From Sphingobacteriaceae bacterium (GTDB lineage Bacteria > Bacteroidota > Bacteroidia > Sphingobacteriales > Sphingobacteriaceae): DNA of 64,000 bases. Shown here in pieces: positions 43,701 through 51,347 of the stretch. Position 1 is the stretch's first letter, and every line of letters starts with the position of its first letter. The stretch spans positions 1-64,000 of the forward strand of contig CAHJWG010000006.1 in NCBI GenBank assembly GCA_903642215.1. The letters are read 5' to 3'. The notes beneath the pieces were generated by a model. The model worked only from the letters and a program-made list of their open reading frames with translations, was not told the DNA's origin and ran no database searches. The position numbers and the translations under genes were made by a program.

Positions 43701-44951
43701 TTATTGGTTTTTAATGCTGATTTCTTTCGAGTTTTTGTACTCACTCATATCCGAACTGATGACGATGTCGCCAGGCTTCAACCCGTCCCTAATCTCCACA
43801 AAATCAAAATTGCTTAAACCGAGATATACTGTTCGCTTTAGGGCTTTATTTCCTGTTAAAACAAAAACGTCCTGCGCGCCTGTGCCTTTAAAAGCTGCAC
43901 TATTTGCAATCCGCATCACCTTGCTATGCGCGGCAGTTACCAGGAAAACTTCCACCTTCATGTTTGGCCTTAACTGCTTGTTGTTGCGCTCGTCCAGCTG
44001 CACATCATAACTTACCAAACCGTTTTGTACCGATGGATAAACGTTTAAAATATGTCCGCGCAACTGCGTTTCGTTAAACCGAATGATGGCCGGCATACCG
44101 TTGTGTAGTTGGTCTAAATAAGTATCGGAGATGTTTCCTGCCACTTTAAAGCTGCCTAAATCTGCAATCCTAGCCAGCGTTTCCCCTTCTCTGATGGTAG
44201 CTCCGATGTTTTTATTAACATAAGTAATTACGCCGTTTCGGGTAGCAATCACGTTGGCGAGTTTCAATTTACGGCTGAGTTCGTTCAGGTCGTTTTGCTG
44301 AATGGCAGCAGCAATTTCGGCTTCCTTTACTTCCACTTGCATGGTTTGCTGCTTGCTTTTGATCTCGTTTTCCAGCTGCTTTTTTTCAAGTTGGGCAACT
44401 TTCAAGTTCAGTTCTGCCTGCTCAATTCCTTCACGTGTACCGCCGCCGGCTTTAAAAAGGCGTTTTGCATTTTCGACGGCATCCTGCAAACTCGAAATAC
44501 GCAACTGTTTAATGGCATTATTAGACTGGATATCAAAAAAGCTTTTATTAAGATCAAGCTTTAACTTCTTGATCTCATTTCGTTTGGTTTCTAACTGGAA
44601 TTTGAGTTTAACCGATTCATTTTCGGTAGCAGATTTATCAAGAATGAGGATAGATTGCCCGGACTTTACTTTCGTGCCGGCATCTGTTACAGCACTTTTT
44701 AGGGAAGCATTTATCGGGCTGGTGATCACTTCCTCAAACTCCGGCAAAACTTCTCCGGAAGCGTTCAGTGTGTTTTCTACATTGCCTATTTCAACTTTAG
44801 CAACAGTAATATCTGTCCGGTCGAGCGATGATTTAAAAAACGTTCTCAAAGCAAACACAGCAGCAATCAGCAAGCCGACGAATAAAGCAACGATAAGGAT
44901 TGATTTTCTTCGTTTTTGGGAGATTACTTCTGCTGCTATTTCGGTATCCAT
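43701..44951 (-). CDS. HlyD/MacA-type periplasmic adaptor protein
   Basis: A 416-residue adaptor. One N-terminal membrane span (ILIVALFVGLLIAAVFALRTF, with a cytoplasmic arginine/lysine patch before it) is followed by a lipoyl-like half (SGEVLPEFEEVITSPI), a long coiled-coil hairpin (about 115-235) and the second lipoyl half (ATRNGVITYVNKNIGATIREG), then beta-barrel and membrane-proximal parts. It bridges the inner-membrane ABC complex and the TolC channel. It is the first gene of the operon; the candidate sigma-54 site lies just upstream. Confidence 0.9.
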   Translation of the reverse strand: MDTEIAAEVISQKRRKSILIVALFVGLLIAAVFALRTFFKSSLDRTDITVAKVEIGNVENTLNASGEVLPEFEEVITSPINASLKSAVTDAGTKVKSGQSILILDKSATENESVKLKFQLETKRNEIKKLKLDLNKSFFDIQSNNAIKQLRISSLQDAVENAKRLFKAGGGTREGIEQAELNLKVAQLEKKQLENEIKSKQQTMQVEVKEAEIAAAIQQNDLNELSRKLKLANVIATRNGVITYVNKNIGATIREGETLARIADLGSFKVAGNISDTYLDQLHNGMPAIIRFNETQLRGHILNVYPSVQNGLVSYDVQLDERNNKQLRPNMKVEVFLVTAAHSKVMRIANSAAFKGTGAQDVFVLTGNKALKRTVYLGLSNFDFVEIRDGLKPGDIVISSDMSEYKNSKEISIKNQ

Positions 44952-44953
44952 TT

Positions 44954-44990
44954 GCGCTTGTTTACCTAAAGGTTTACAAGCGCAATGCCA
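44954..44990 (-). promoter_or_regulatory. candidate sigma-54 promoter and hairpin before the efflux operon
   Basis: Read on the minus strand, 44990-44975 is TGGCATTGCGCTTGTA, which fits the sigma-54 pattern TGGCAC-N5-TTGCA except that the -12 GC is GT. Overlapping it, GCGCTTGTTTACC (44954-44966) and GGTTTACAAGCGC (44971-44983) form an imperfect 13-bp stem ending 2 bases before the adaptor ATG. The operon encodes an NtrC-type activator, so such a promoter makes sense. The mismatch at the -12 element keeps this tentative. Confidence 0.4.
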
Positions 44991-45105
44991 CAGTTATTTT
45001 GGTGATAAACAAAGCGTTAGTAAATATTTATTTAAAAAATGTGACCGGTATCGGACAAGATGTTCTTATTTAAGTAAAAAATAAGAATGTGATAATTTTT
45101 ATAAA

Positions 45106-46035
45106 GAGGTTGTTTAAACTTATTTAGAATAATAAAGGGAGGTTCCCGGGAAGAATCAGAGTTTTGTGGTGCTAAATCATAAAACAGAGAACTTTTAGGG
45201 GAACCGTGGATAAAGATATGATAGAGCTCATAATAGTACCATATTTAAGTAAATGAAAGCGTGGTTTCAGGTCTAAAACGCCTATGTTTGAAATAGTAAG
45301 GGCAATATTATACAGGTTAAAAACAGGTCGTCAGTGGCGGGAGTTGCCATTAAAGCAGTTTATCGATCATGGGTCCGTAAGCTGGCAAAGTGTTTATTAT
45401 TATTTCAATAAATGGTGCAGGGACGGATCATGGCGCAATTTGTGGATAGGGCTTTTACGTAACTACCGAAGTTATTTAGACCTTTCTTCGGTTCAGTTAG
45501 ACGGCAGCCATACACCTGCCAAACGTGGCGGACAGGCAGTAGGTTACCAGGGTAGAAAAGCCTCGAAGACGAGCAATGCCTTGTTTTTGGCAGACAACAC
45601 CGGCCAGATGCTTGCCCTGTCTGAGCCTCAAAAAGGCCAGCACCATGACTTGTACGAAATAAAGCTGCTCTTTACAGGACTTTGTGAGGTGTTACAACAA
45701 GCGGCAATAGATATAAAAGGCATCTTTTTGAACGCTGATAGCGGCTTTGATAGCAAGGAGTTAAGGTCTGCCTGCGCAGAAAAAGAAATCCAGGCTAACA
45801 TCAAACCGAACCCGCGAAATCATAAAGGCAACAATTCAGAAGATCAGTATTTCGATGAACAATTGTATAAAAGGAGGATAGTTATTGAACACGCAAACGC
45901 ATGGATGGACAGCTATAAAGCATTGCTCGTCCGTTATGAAGTCCTATCCGGAAACTGGATGGCAATGCACTGGATCGCTTTTTCAGTATGCTTCCTCAAA
46001 AGAATTAATAAAAGATTAAAAGTTTAAACAAGCTC
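45106..46035 (+). mobile_element. IS5-type insertion sequence
   Basis: The ends GAGGTTGTTTAAACTT (45106-45121) and, on the other strand, GAGCTTGTTTAAACTT (46035-46020) are inverted repeats differing at one of 16 positions. The element is 930 bp and contains a single transposase gene. I see no clean target duplication: the flanks are TAAA on the left and ATTTA on the right. It lies between the efflux operon and acs. The MITE at 4484-4740 carries related ends. Confidence 0.85.
45206..46027 (+). pseudogene. IS5-family transposase interrupted by an in-frame TGA
   Basis: From a GTG at 45206 the frame reads VDKDMIELIIVPYLSK, then a TGA at 45254-45256, then KRGFRSKTPMFEIVRAILYRLKTG and on through a full DDE domain. 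The pre-stop residues are a normal IS5-type transposase start, so the gene appears broken by a nonsense change after codon 16. Downstream an ATG at 45284 could restart a 247-residue protein. The catalytic acids are present: LDGSHTP, NADSGFD and the glutamate in IVIEHANAWMD. Whether the shorter protein is active is unknown; IS copies elsewhere in the genome may supply function. Confidence 0.75.
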
Positions 46036-46070
46036 ATTTATAAGACAATAAGAAATAAAAAATAATTTTT

Positions 46071-46104
46071 AACTCCCTAATTTAATTAAATTAGGGAGTT
46101 TTTC
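46071..46104. terminator. perfect palindromic terminator between the IS and acs
   Basis: AACTCCCTAATTTAA (46071-46085) and TTAAATTAGGGAGTT (46086-46100) are perfect 15-bp arms followed rightward by TTTT. On the minus strand the stem is followed by a mixed A/T run with six T residues. It lies just beyond the acs stop (46110-46108), so it most likely ends acs transcription and may also stop readthrough from the IS. Confidence 0.75.
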
Positions 46105-46107
46105 AAT

Positions 46108-48015
46108 TTACAACGCGCCTTCCTTAATTTCCTCCACAATAGCAGGATCAAGCAACGTTGAAGTATCTCCTAAATTAGAAGTTTCTCCTTCAGCAATCTT
46201 TCTTAAAATCCGCCGCATAATTTTGCCGGAACGTGTTTTTGGCAAGCCGCTTACAAACTGTATTTTATCGGGTTTGGCAATCGGGCCGATGATGCGCGAA
46301 ACCGTCATGGTAATATCTTTCCGGGTCAATTCATCATCATTGTGCATGTTCGGGCAAACCACATAGGCATAAACGCCTTGTCCTTTTATATCATGCGGAT
46401 AACCAACAACGGCAGATTCTACCACATCCGAATGCATGTTAATGGCGTTTTCTACTTCCGCAGTGCCAATTCTATGACCGGAAACGTTTAGCACATCATC
46501 TACGCGGCCGGTGATTTTGTAGTAGCCATCTTCATCGCGCAAACAGCCATCACCGGTGAAATACATGTTTTCGTAAGTTGCAAAATACGTTGTGCGGCAG
46601 CGTTCATGGTCGCCGTAAGTGGTACGCAACATGCCCGGCCATGGAAATTTGATACAAAGATTTCCGCTTACACCATTGCCTTCAATTACTTTTCCATTTT
46701 CGTCAACCAAAACCGGCTGAATACCCGGCAACGGCAGCGTGGCATAACCCGGTTTGGTTGGTGTTACATTGCAAATCGGCGAAATCATGTGTCCGCCGTT
46801 TTCAGTTTGCCACCAGGTGTCGGCAATCGGGCATTTTTTGCGGCCGATTTTATCATCAAACCAGTGCCAGGCTTCTTCATTAATTGGCTCTCCTACTGAA
46901 CCTAATTTGGTTAACGAACTTAAATCTTTTCCTTCCAGCGGCTTATCTCCAAAACTCATTAATGAACGGATAGCAGTTGGCGCGGTATATAAAATGTTCA
47001 CTTTATGTTTTTGAACAACGTCCCACATTCTGCCGGCATCAGGCCAGGTCGGGATGCCTTCAAACATCAGTGCCGTTGCACCTTGAGAAAGCGGACCGTA
47101 AACGATGTAGGAATGACCGGTTATCCAACCGATATCTGCCGTACAAAAATGCACTTCGCCCGGCTGATACTGGAAAACGTTGGCAAAAGTATAACCCGTG
47201 TAAACCATATAACCGCCGCAGGTATGCACCACGCCTTTCGGTTTGCCGGTAGAACCGGAAGTATATAAAATGAAAAGCATGTCTTCCGCATCCGTTTCTA
47301 CAGCCGGAAAATCGGATTGTCCACTGGTTTCTACTTTCTTAATTTCATCTTCCCACCAAACATCACGGCCTTTTAACATGGAAACCGGTGTGCGGCTGCG
47401 GGTTAAAACGATAACTTTTTTTACTGATCTGCATTGCACCAGCGCATCATCAATTACTGTTTTTAACGGCGTTTCTTTGTTGCCGCGAAAACCGCCATCC
47501 GCAGTAATTACAACATTACATTCGGCATCAATGATCCGATCTGCGATAGATTGTGCCGAAAATCCGCCAAAAACAACGGAATGAATGGCACCGATTCGTG
47601 CACAAGCCAAAACGGCAATAGCTAATTCGGGCACCATCGGCATGTAAATACAAATCCGGTCGCCTTTTTTAGCACCGTTATTTTGCAGGACATGCGCAAA
47701 CTGACAAACTTTTTGATGCAGCTGTTTATACGTTAATATCCGGTGGTTTTCTTCCGGATCATTTGACTCCCAAATGATTGCGGGTTTATCACCCAAAGTA
47801 TCCAAATGACGATCCAAACAATTTTCAGTGATATTAAACTTAGCGCCGGAAAACCATTTGATATTCGGCTCGGTAAAATTCCAGTCGAGAACCCGATCCC
47901 ATTTTTTTCGCCACAAAAAGTTTTCGGCAATTTCCGCCCAAAATTTCTCCGGTTCGATAACGCTATAATCATAAACGTCTTGATATTCTTTAAAAGATTT
48001 TACTTGCAGGTTCAT
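46108..48015 (-). CDS. acs: acetyl-coenzyme A synthetase
   Basis: A 635-residue AMP-forming ligase that makes acetyl-CoA from acetate, ATP and CoA via acetyl-AMP. Visible motifs: YTSGSTGKPKGVVHT (phosphate-binding loop), IADTWWQTENGGHM (acetate and CoA site), YFTGDGC and YYKITGRVDDVLNVSGHRIGTAE (adenylate and hinge), and PKTRSGKIMRRILRKIA, where the lysine is the acetylation-controlled catalytic residue. Length is typical. It is followed on the same strand, upstream in transcription, by an acetate transporter gene, forming an acetate-uptake and activation pair. Confidence 0.95.
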   Translation of the reverse strand: MNLQVKSFKEYQDVYDYSVIEPEKFWAEIAENFLWRKKWDRVLDWNFTEPNIKWFSGAKFNITENCLDRHLDTLGDKPAIIWESNDPEENHRILTYKQLHQKVCQFAHVLQNNGAKKGDRICIYMPMVPELAIAVLACARIGAIHSVVFGGFSAQSIADRIIDAECNVVITADGGFRGNKETPLKTVIDDALVQCRSVKKVIVLTRSRTPVSMLKGRDVWWEDEIKKVETSGQSDFPAVETDAEDMLFILYTSGSTGKPKGVVHTCGGYMVYTGYTFANVFQYQPGEVHFCTADIGWITGHSYIVYGPLSQGATALMFEGIPTWPDAGRMWDVVQKHKVNILYTAPTAIRSLMSFGDKPLEGKDLSSLTKLGSVGEPINEEAWHWFDDKIGRKKCPIADTWWQTENGGHMISPICNVTPTKPGYATLPLPGIQPVLVDENGKVIEGNGVSGNLCIKFPWPGMLRTTYGDHERCRTTYFATYENMYFTGDGCLRDEDGYYKITGRVDDVLNVSGHRIGTAEVENAINMHSDVVESAVVGYPHDIKGQGVYAYVVCPNMHNDDELTRKDITMTVSRIIGPIAKPDKIQFVSGLPKTRSGKIMRRILRKIAEGETSNLGDTSTLLDPAIVEEIKEGAL

Positions 48016-48080
48016 TGGTAGAAATTATGTAGGTTTTGTTGCGGTAAATCTAAAAAATCTGTTTTGAGATGATTGATTCC

Positions 48081-48680
48081 TTACATAATTATTTTTGTTA
48101 CTGTTCCAACCGGCCAGAAATTTCTACCGTAAACTTCATTTAGCAAAGTTGCGGCACCGGTATAAATTGCTGCAAAGCCGCAAATTAATCCTTCATATCC
48201 GGCAAAATGTGTAATCGCTTTATTACCTGTAGCATCGCCGGCGGCCAGCAGAAAAAATAGAATAGTTAGCGTTGCAAAAATGAATTGTAAAGCTTTGTTT
48301 ATGCGCAAAGTTCCGATGAATAATATGCCGGTAAAAATCCCCCACATTATTAAATAAGAAGCCATTGCTGTTTCTGATGCAGCGGCTATCCATCCTAACT
48401 TTGGCATCACAATTAATCCAACCAAGGTTAGCCAAAAGAATCCGTAGGAAATAAAGGCTGTCATCCCAAACGTATTATTCTTTTTGGATTCTAAAATTCC
48501 GGCGATAACCTGCGCTGTTCCTCCGTAAAAAATTCCCATGGCAAGGATCATGGCGTTGATCTCAAAAAAGCCGGCGTTATGCAGGTTTAATAAAATAGTT
48601 GTCATGCCAAATCCAAACAGGCCGAGCGGACCAGGATTAGCTGAAGAATCTTTTAAAAAGACTTCGTTCATTTCTTTCAT
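48081..48680 (-). CDS. acetate uptake transporter (SatP/GPR1-FUN34-YaaH family)
   Basis: A 199-residue membrane protein with six predicted spans. The family signature NPGPLGLFGFGMTT lies at residues 15-28 (consensus NPAPLGL). The family moves acetate or succinate with protons, or acts as a channel. It is encoded directly upstream of acs on the same strand, 65 bases apart, which fits acetate import followed by activation. The start ATG at 48680 gives a 14-residue N-terminal tail. Confidence 0.85.
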   Translation of the reverse strand: MKEMNEVFLKDSSANPGPLGLFGFGMTTILLNLHNAGFFEINAMILAMGIFYGGTAQVIAGILESKKNNTFGMTAFISYGFFWLTLVGLIVMPKLGWIAAASETAMASYLIMWGIFTGILFIGTLRINKALQFIFATLTILFFLLAAGDATGNKAITHFAGYEGLICGFAAIYTGAATLLNEVYGRNFWPVGTVTKIIM

Positions 48681-48825
48681 TGCAATAATAATTTAGGTTA
48701 ATAATTGGTTTAGTAAAGATATAATTATGGCGCAAACTAATACAGTACCTACCTTTATTATTGTGTTTTCGTGATAAGATTTTGTTTGTAGTGAAGGATT
48801 AAGACAGATTTTTGGAAAGCTGGCA

Positions 48826-48847
48826 TGCTTCTTTTACCACCTAAAAA
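48826..48847 (-). repeat. dispersed word, long form, upstream of rpmB
   Basis: TGCTTCTTTTACCACC followed by TAAAAA (48826-48847) lies in the divergent gap between the acetate transporter and rpmB genes, about 100 bases before rpmB. It may overlap promoter DNA. No other element was recognised in this gap. Confidence 0.8.
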
Positions 48848-48945
48848 TCAGTAGAAATAAAATAAATTTACTGTTGCTTTTTTAGCTGTAAATGCAGATA
48901 TTTGCAAACTCTTTTTTAGGAAAAGGTATAACAAAAAATTTCATC

Positions 48946-49179
48946 ATGTCTAGAATTTGCGATTTAACAGGTAAAACTTCTATGAATGGATTTAACGTTT
49001 CTAACTCGAACGCTAAAACCAAACGTAAGTTTCATCCTAACTTGAAACTGAAAAAGTTCTTCATCCCGGAAGAAGATAAATGGATTACTTTGAAAGTTTC
49101 CACTTCAGCAATAAAAACAATCAACAAAAACGGAATTTCTGCTTGTATCAACAAGTTTGTAAAAAAAGGATACATTTAA
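48946..49179 (+). CDS. rpmB: large ribosomal subunit protein bL28
   Basis: A 77-residue basic protein beginning MSRICDLTGKTSMNGFNVSNS, the standard bL28 start. An upstream in-frame ATG at 48892 adds 18 residues that do not belong to the family, so the ATG at 48946 is chosen. The order rpmB, rpmG, DUF4295, ftsY is conserved across Bacteroidota. No zinc-binding cysteine pairs are present beyond the first Cys, indicating the non-zinc form. Confidence 0.95.
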   Translation: MSRICDLTGKTSMNGFNVSNSNAKTKRKFHPNLKLKKFFIPEEDKWITLKVSTSAIKTINKNGISACINKFVKKGYI

Positions 49180-49265
49180 ATAGTTATAAGTGATAAGTTG
49201 TAAGTTATACGTGCAGAGCGATTAACTTAAAACGTAAAACTTAAAACGTATAACCAACAAAAACA

Positions 49266-49448
49266 ATGGCTAAAAAAGGTAATAGAGTTCAGGTAATTTT
49301 AGAATGTACAGAGCATAAAACCAGCGGAATGCCGGGTATGTCTCGTTATATTACAACCAAGAACAAAAGAAATACAACAGAAAGATTGGAATTAAAGAAA
49401 TTTAACCCAGTGTTGAGAAAAGTAACTGTTCATAAAGAAATTAAATAG
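49266..49448 (+). CDS. rpmG: large ribosomal subunit protein bL33
   Basis: A 60-residue protein ([18 protein letters not shown] to [14 protein letters not shown]) matching bL33. It lacks the two CxxC pairs of zinc-type bL33, so it is the zinc-independent form. It lies 86 bases after rpmB. The 82-86-base gaps around it contain locally repeated segments rich in GTAAAAC/CTTAAAAC-like words with no gene. Confidence 0.95.
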   Translation: MAKKGNRVQVILECTEHKTSGMPGMSRYITTKNKRNTTERLELKKFNPVLRKVTVHKEIK

Positions 49449-49530
49449 GCACTTGGTTGATGGTTTATAGCTGATAGTTTATGGTTTTCCTGCTATCAAC
49501 AATTAACCATTAACTATTAACTCAAAAAAC

Positions 49531-49701
49531 ATGGCAAAGAAAGTAGTTGCAACCCTTAAAACCGGTAAAGGTAAAGAGTATTCCAAAGTAATCACGATGG
49601 TAAAATCTCCTAAAACCGGTGCTTATTCTTTTAAAGAAATTATTGCACATAACGACCACGTTAAAGATGCAATTAACGTAGCCAAGGCTGCAAATCAGTA
49701 A
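49531..49701 (+). CDS. DUF4295 ribosome-cluster protein
   Basis: A 56-residue basic protein starting MAKKVVATLKTGKGKEYSKV and ending VAKAANQ, the pattern of DUF4295. The family is restricted to Bacteroidota and is almost always encoded between rpmG and ftsY, as here. Its function is unknown; its size, charge and location suggest a ribosome-associated protein. It is shorter than the 60-residue cutoff commonly used in ORF calling. Confidence 0.88.
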   Translation: MAKKVVATLKTGKGKEYSKVITMVKSPKTGAYSFKEIIAHNDHVKDAINVAKAANQ

Positions 49702-49722
49702 TTAATTCTTTTAAAAATAATA

Positions 49723-49757
49723 AAGCCGTTCCGATTTTACCGGAAGGGCTTTTTTTG
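49723..49757 (+). terminator. intrinsic terminator after the ribosomal protein genes
   Basis: AAGCCGTTCCG (49723-49733) pairs with CGGAAGGGCTT (49741-49751), with one mismatch and a 7-base loop, followed by TTTTTT. It separates rpmB-rpmG-DUF4295 from ftsY, although readthrough is possible. Confidence 0.8.
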
Positions 49758-49789
49758 TTATCACCTAAATTAGTATGATAAAAGAAGTA
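49758..49789 (+). repeat. dispersed word between the terminator and ftsY
   Basis: A short TTATCACCTAAA segment (49758-49769) is followed by a plus-oriented TAAAAGAAGTA at 49779-49789, 33 bases before the ftsY ATG. The two halves of the long form are present but in unlinked orientation. Confidence 0.7.
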
Positions 49790-49821
49790 TGACTTTTATC
49801 ATTTATATTTCAGCATAAATT

Positions 49822-50787
49822 ATGGGATTATTTGATTTTTTTAAGAAGAAAGAAAATACGGTAATCGAGCAGCAGGATTTAGACAAAGGGCTGGAAAAAA
49901 CGAAAGACAATTTCTTATCCAAAATTACCAAAGCTGTTGCCGGAAAATCTACCGTTGATGAAGAAGTTTTGGATGATTTGGAAGAAGTTTTAGTTACTTC
50001 GGATGTTGGTGTAACCACTACACTAAAAATAATTAAACGGATTGAGGAGCGTGTTGCCCGCGATAAATACCTCGGCACAAACGAACTGAATGGAATTTTG
50101 AAAGAGGAAATTCAGCAATTATTAGCCGAAAATAACAGCAACGATTTTCAGAATTTTGAATACGGCAACCATAAACCTTATGTAATTATGGTGGTTGGCG
50201 TAAACGGTGTTGGTAAAACTACTACTATTGGCAAGCTGGCTTATAAATTAAAACAGGCTGGAAGTCAGGTAGTTATTGGTGCTGCGGATACTTTTCGGGC
50301 AGCGGCAGTTTCACAAATTCAGCTTTGGGGCGAACGGATCGGCGTTCGCGTTGTGGCGCAGGCGATGGGTTCTGATCCGGCTTCTGTCGCTTATGATACC
50401 GTAAAATCTGCTGTTTCTAATGGTGATGATGTGGTGATTATTGATACCGCCGGCCGTTTGCATAATAAAGTCGGTTTGATGAATGAGCTGACCAAAATTA
50501 AAAATGTGATGCAAAAAGTTATTCCAAATGCACCGCACGAAATTTTGCTGGTTCTGGATGCTTCAACCGGACAAAATGCAATTGAGCAATGCAAACAATT
50601 TACCCAAGCAACGGATGTAAACGCTTTAGCTTTAACCAAGTTAGACGGAACAGCAAAAGGCGGCGTTGTAATCGGTATTTCAGATCAGTTTAAAATACCG
50701 GTTAAATATATTGGTGTTGGCGAGGAGAAAGAACAGTTGCAGTTATTTGATCGCAAGGCTTTTGTGGAAAGTTTATTTAAGCAGTAG
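49822..50787 (+). CDS. ftsY: signal recognition particle receptor FtsY
   Basis: A 321-residue GTPase that docks SRP-ribosome complexes at the membrane. It has a short charged N-terminal region (MGLFDFFKKKENTV), the N domain (about 20-100) and the G domain with GVNGVGKTTTIGKLA, DTFRAAAVSQ, DTAGRLHNK, and TKLDGTAKGG. The long acidic A domain of Escherichia coli FtsY is missing, as usual in this phylum. It begins the second half of a conserved Bacteroidota cluster (ftsY-rimO-bshC). Confidence 0.95.
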   Translation: MGLFDFFKKKENTVIEQQDLDKGLEKTKDNFLSKITKAVAGKSTVDEEVLDDLEEVLVTSDVGVTTTLKIIKRIEERVARDKYLGTNELNGILKEEIQQLLAENNSNDFQNFEYGNHKPYVIMVVGVNGVGKTTTIGKLAYKLKQAGSQVVIGAADTFRAAAVSQIQLWGERIGVRVVAQAMGSDPASVAYDTVKSAVSNGDDVVIIDTAGRLHNKVGLMNELTKIKNVMQKVIPNAPHEILLVLDASTGQNAIEQCKQFTQATDVNALALTKLDGTAKGGVVIGISDQFKIPVKYIGVGEEKEQLQLFDRKAFVESLFKQ

Positions 50788-50857
50788 TTAGTCATTCAAG
50801 TTTAAAATTGAAAGTTTAGCTTTAAATTCCATTTTTATTAGTTGTAATTTTAGGTTT

Positions 50858-51070
50858 ATGGAGAGCATCATTATTCATTCCAGCAATAAAAAAGACTTGG
50901 ATTTATTGCAATATCTTGCGCAAAAAATGGGACTTGAGACACAAGTTTTAAATCAATCTGCAAAAGAAGATATAGCGATGATAAAAGCTATCCATGAAAA
51001 TGATCCGGCAGAAAATCTGAATTTGGAAGATGCTTTAGCTTACTATCAAACTTTGGATAAAGCAAAATAG
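50858..51070 (+). CDS. antitoxin of a RelE/ParE-type module
   Basis: A 70-residue protein starting MESIIIHSSNKKDLDLL, with an acidic C-terminus (NLEDALAYYQTLDKAK). It sits directly before a RelE/ParE-type toxin: its stop (51068-51070) is adjacent to the toxin GTG. It resembles short Bacteroidota antitoxins with a helical C-terminal tail that blocks the toxin. No DNA-binding fold is obvious in its first half, so autoregulation is uncertain. The pair is inserted between ftsY and rimO, which are normally neighbours. Confidence 0.7.
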   Translation: MESIIIHSSNKKDLDLLQYLAQKMGLETQVLNQSAKEDIAMIKAIHENDPAENLNLEDALAYYQTLDKAK

Positions 51071-51337
51071 GTGCAGGTAAGTTATAACAAAAAGTTTTTA
51101 AAAGATTTAGCTTCTCTTCCATCTAAACAAAGGACGAAAGTAGAGCAATTGGTTTTTAAGGATATTAGCATTTTTAATCTTTTATCAGAAATACATAATT
51201 TAAAAAAACTTACTGGTTATCAAATATACTATCGAATCAGAATTGGAGATTACAGAATTGGTATAAAGTTTGAAAACCAACTATTAGTATTTGAACGGGC
51301 TCTGCACAGAAAAGACATTTATAATTTCTTCCTTTAA
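51071..51337 (+). CDS. RelE/ParE-family toxin
   Basis: An 88-residue protein with the RelE/ParE pattern: MQVSYNKKFLKDLASLP, a central IHNLKKLTGYQIYYRIRIGDYRIG and a C-terminal RALHRKDIYNFF. The LxGxxxYRIRIGDYRI block is typical of the superfamily, whose members cut ribosome-bound mRNA or poison gyrase. It starts with GTG immediately after its antitoxin. The family does not by itself reveal which target is used. Confidence 0.8.
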   Translation: MQVSYNKKFLKDLASLPSKQRTKVEQLVFKDISIFNLLSEIHNLKKLTGYQIYYRIRIGDYRIGIKFENQLLVFERALHRKDIYNFFL

Positions 51338-51347
51338 ATAAAGATTT

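Noticed and set aside
45103..46040. Target-site duplication around the insertion sequence
   Set aside because: The flanks TAAA and ATTTA do not match directly; the duplication may have decayed or the element border may be off by a few bases.
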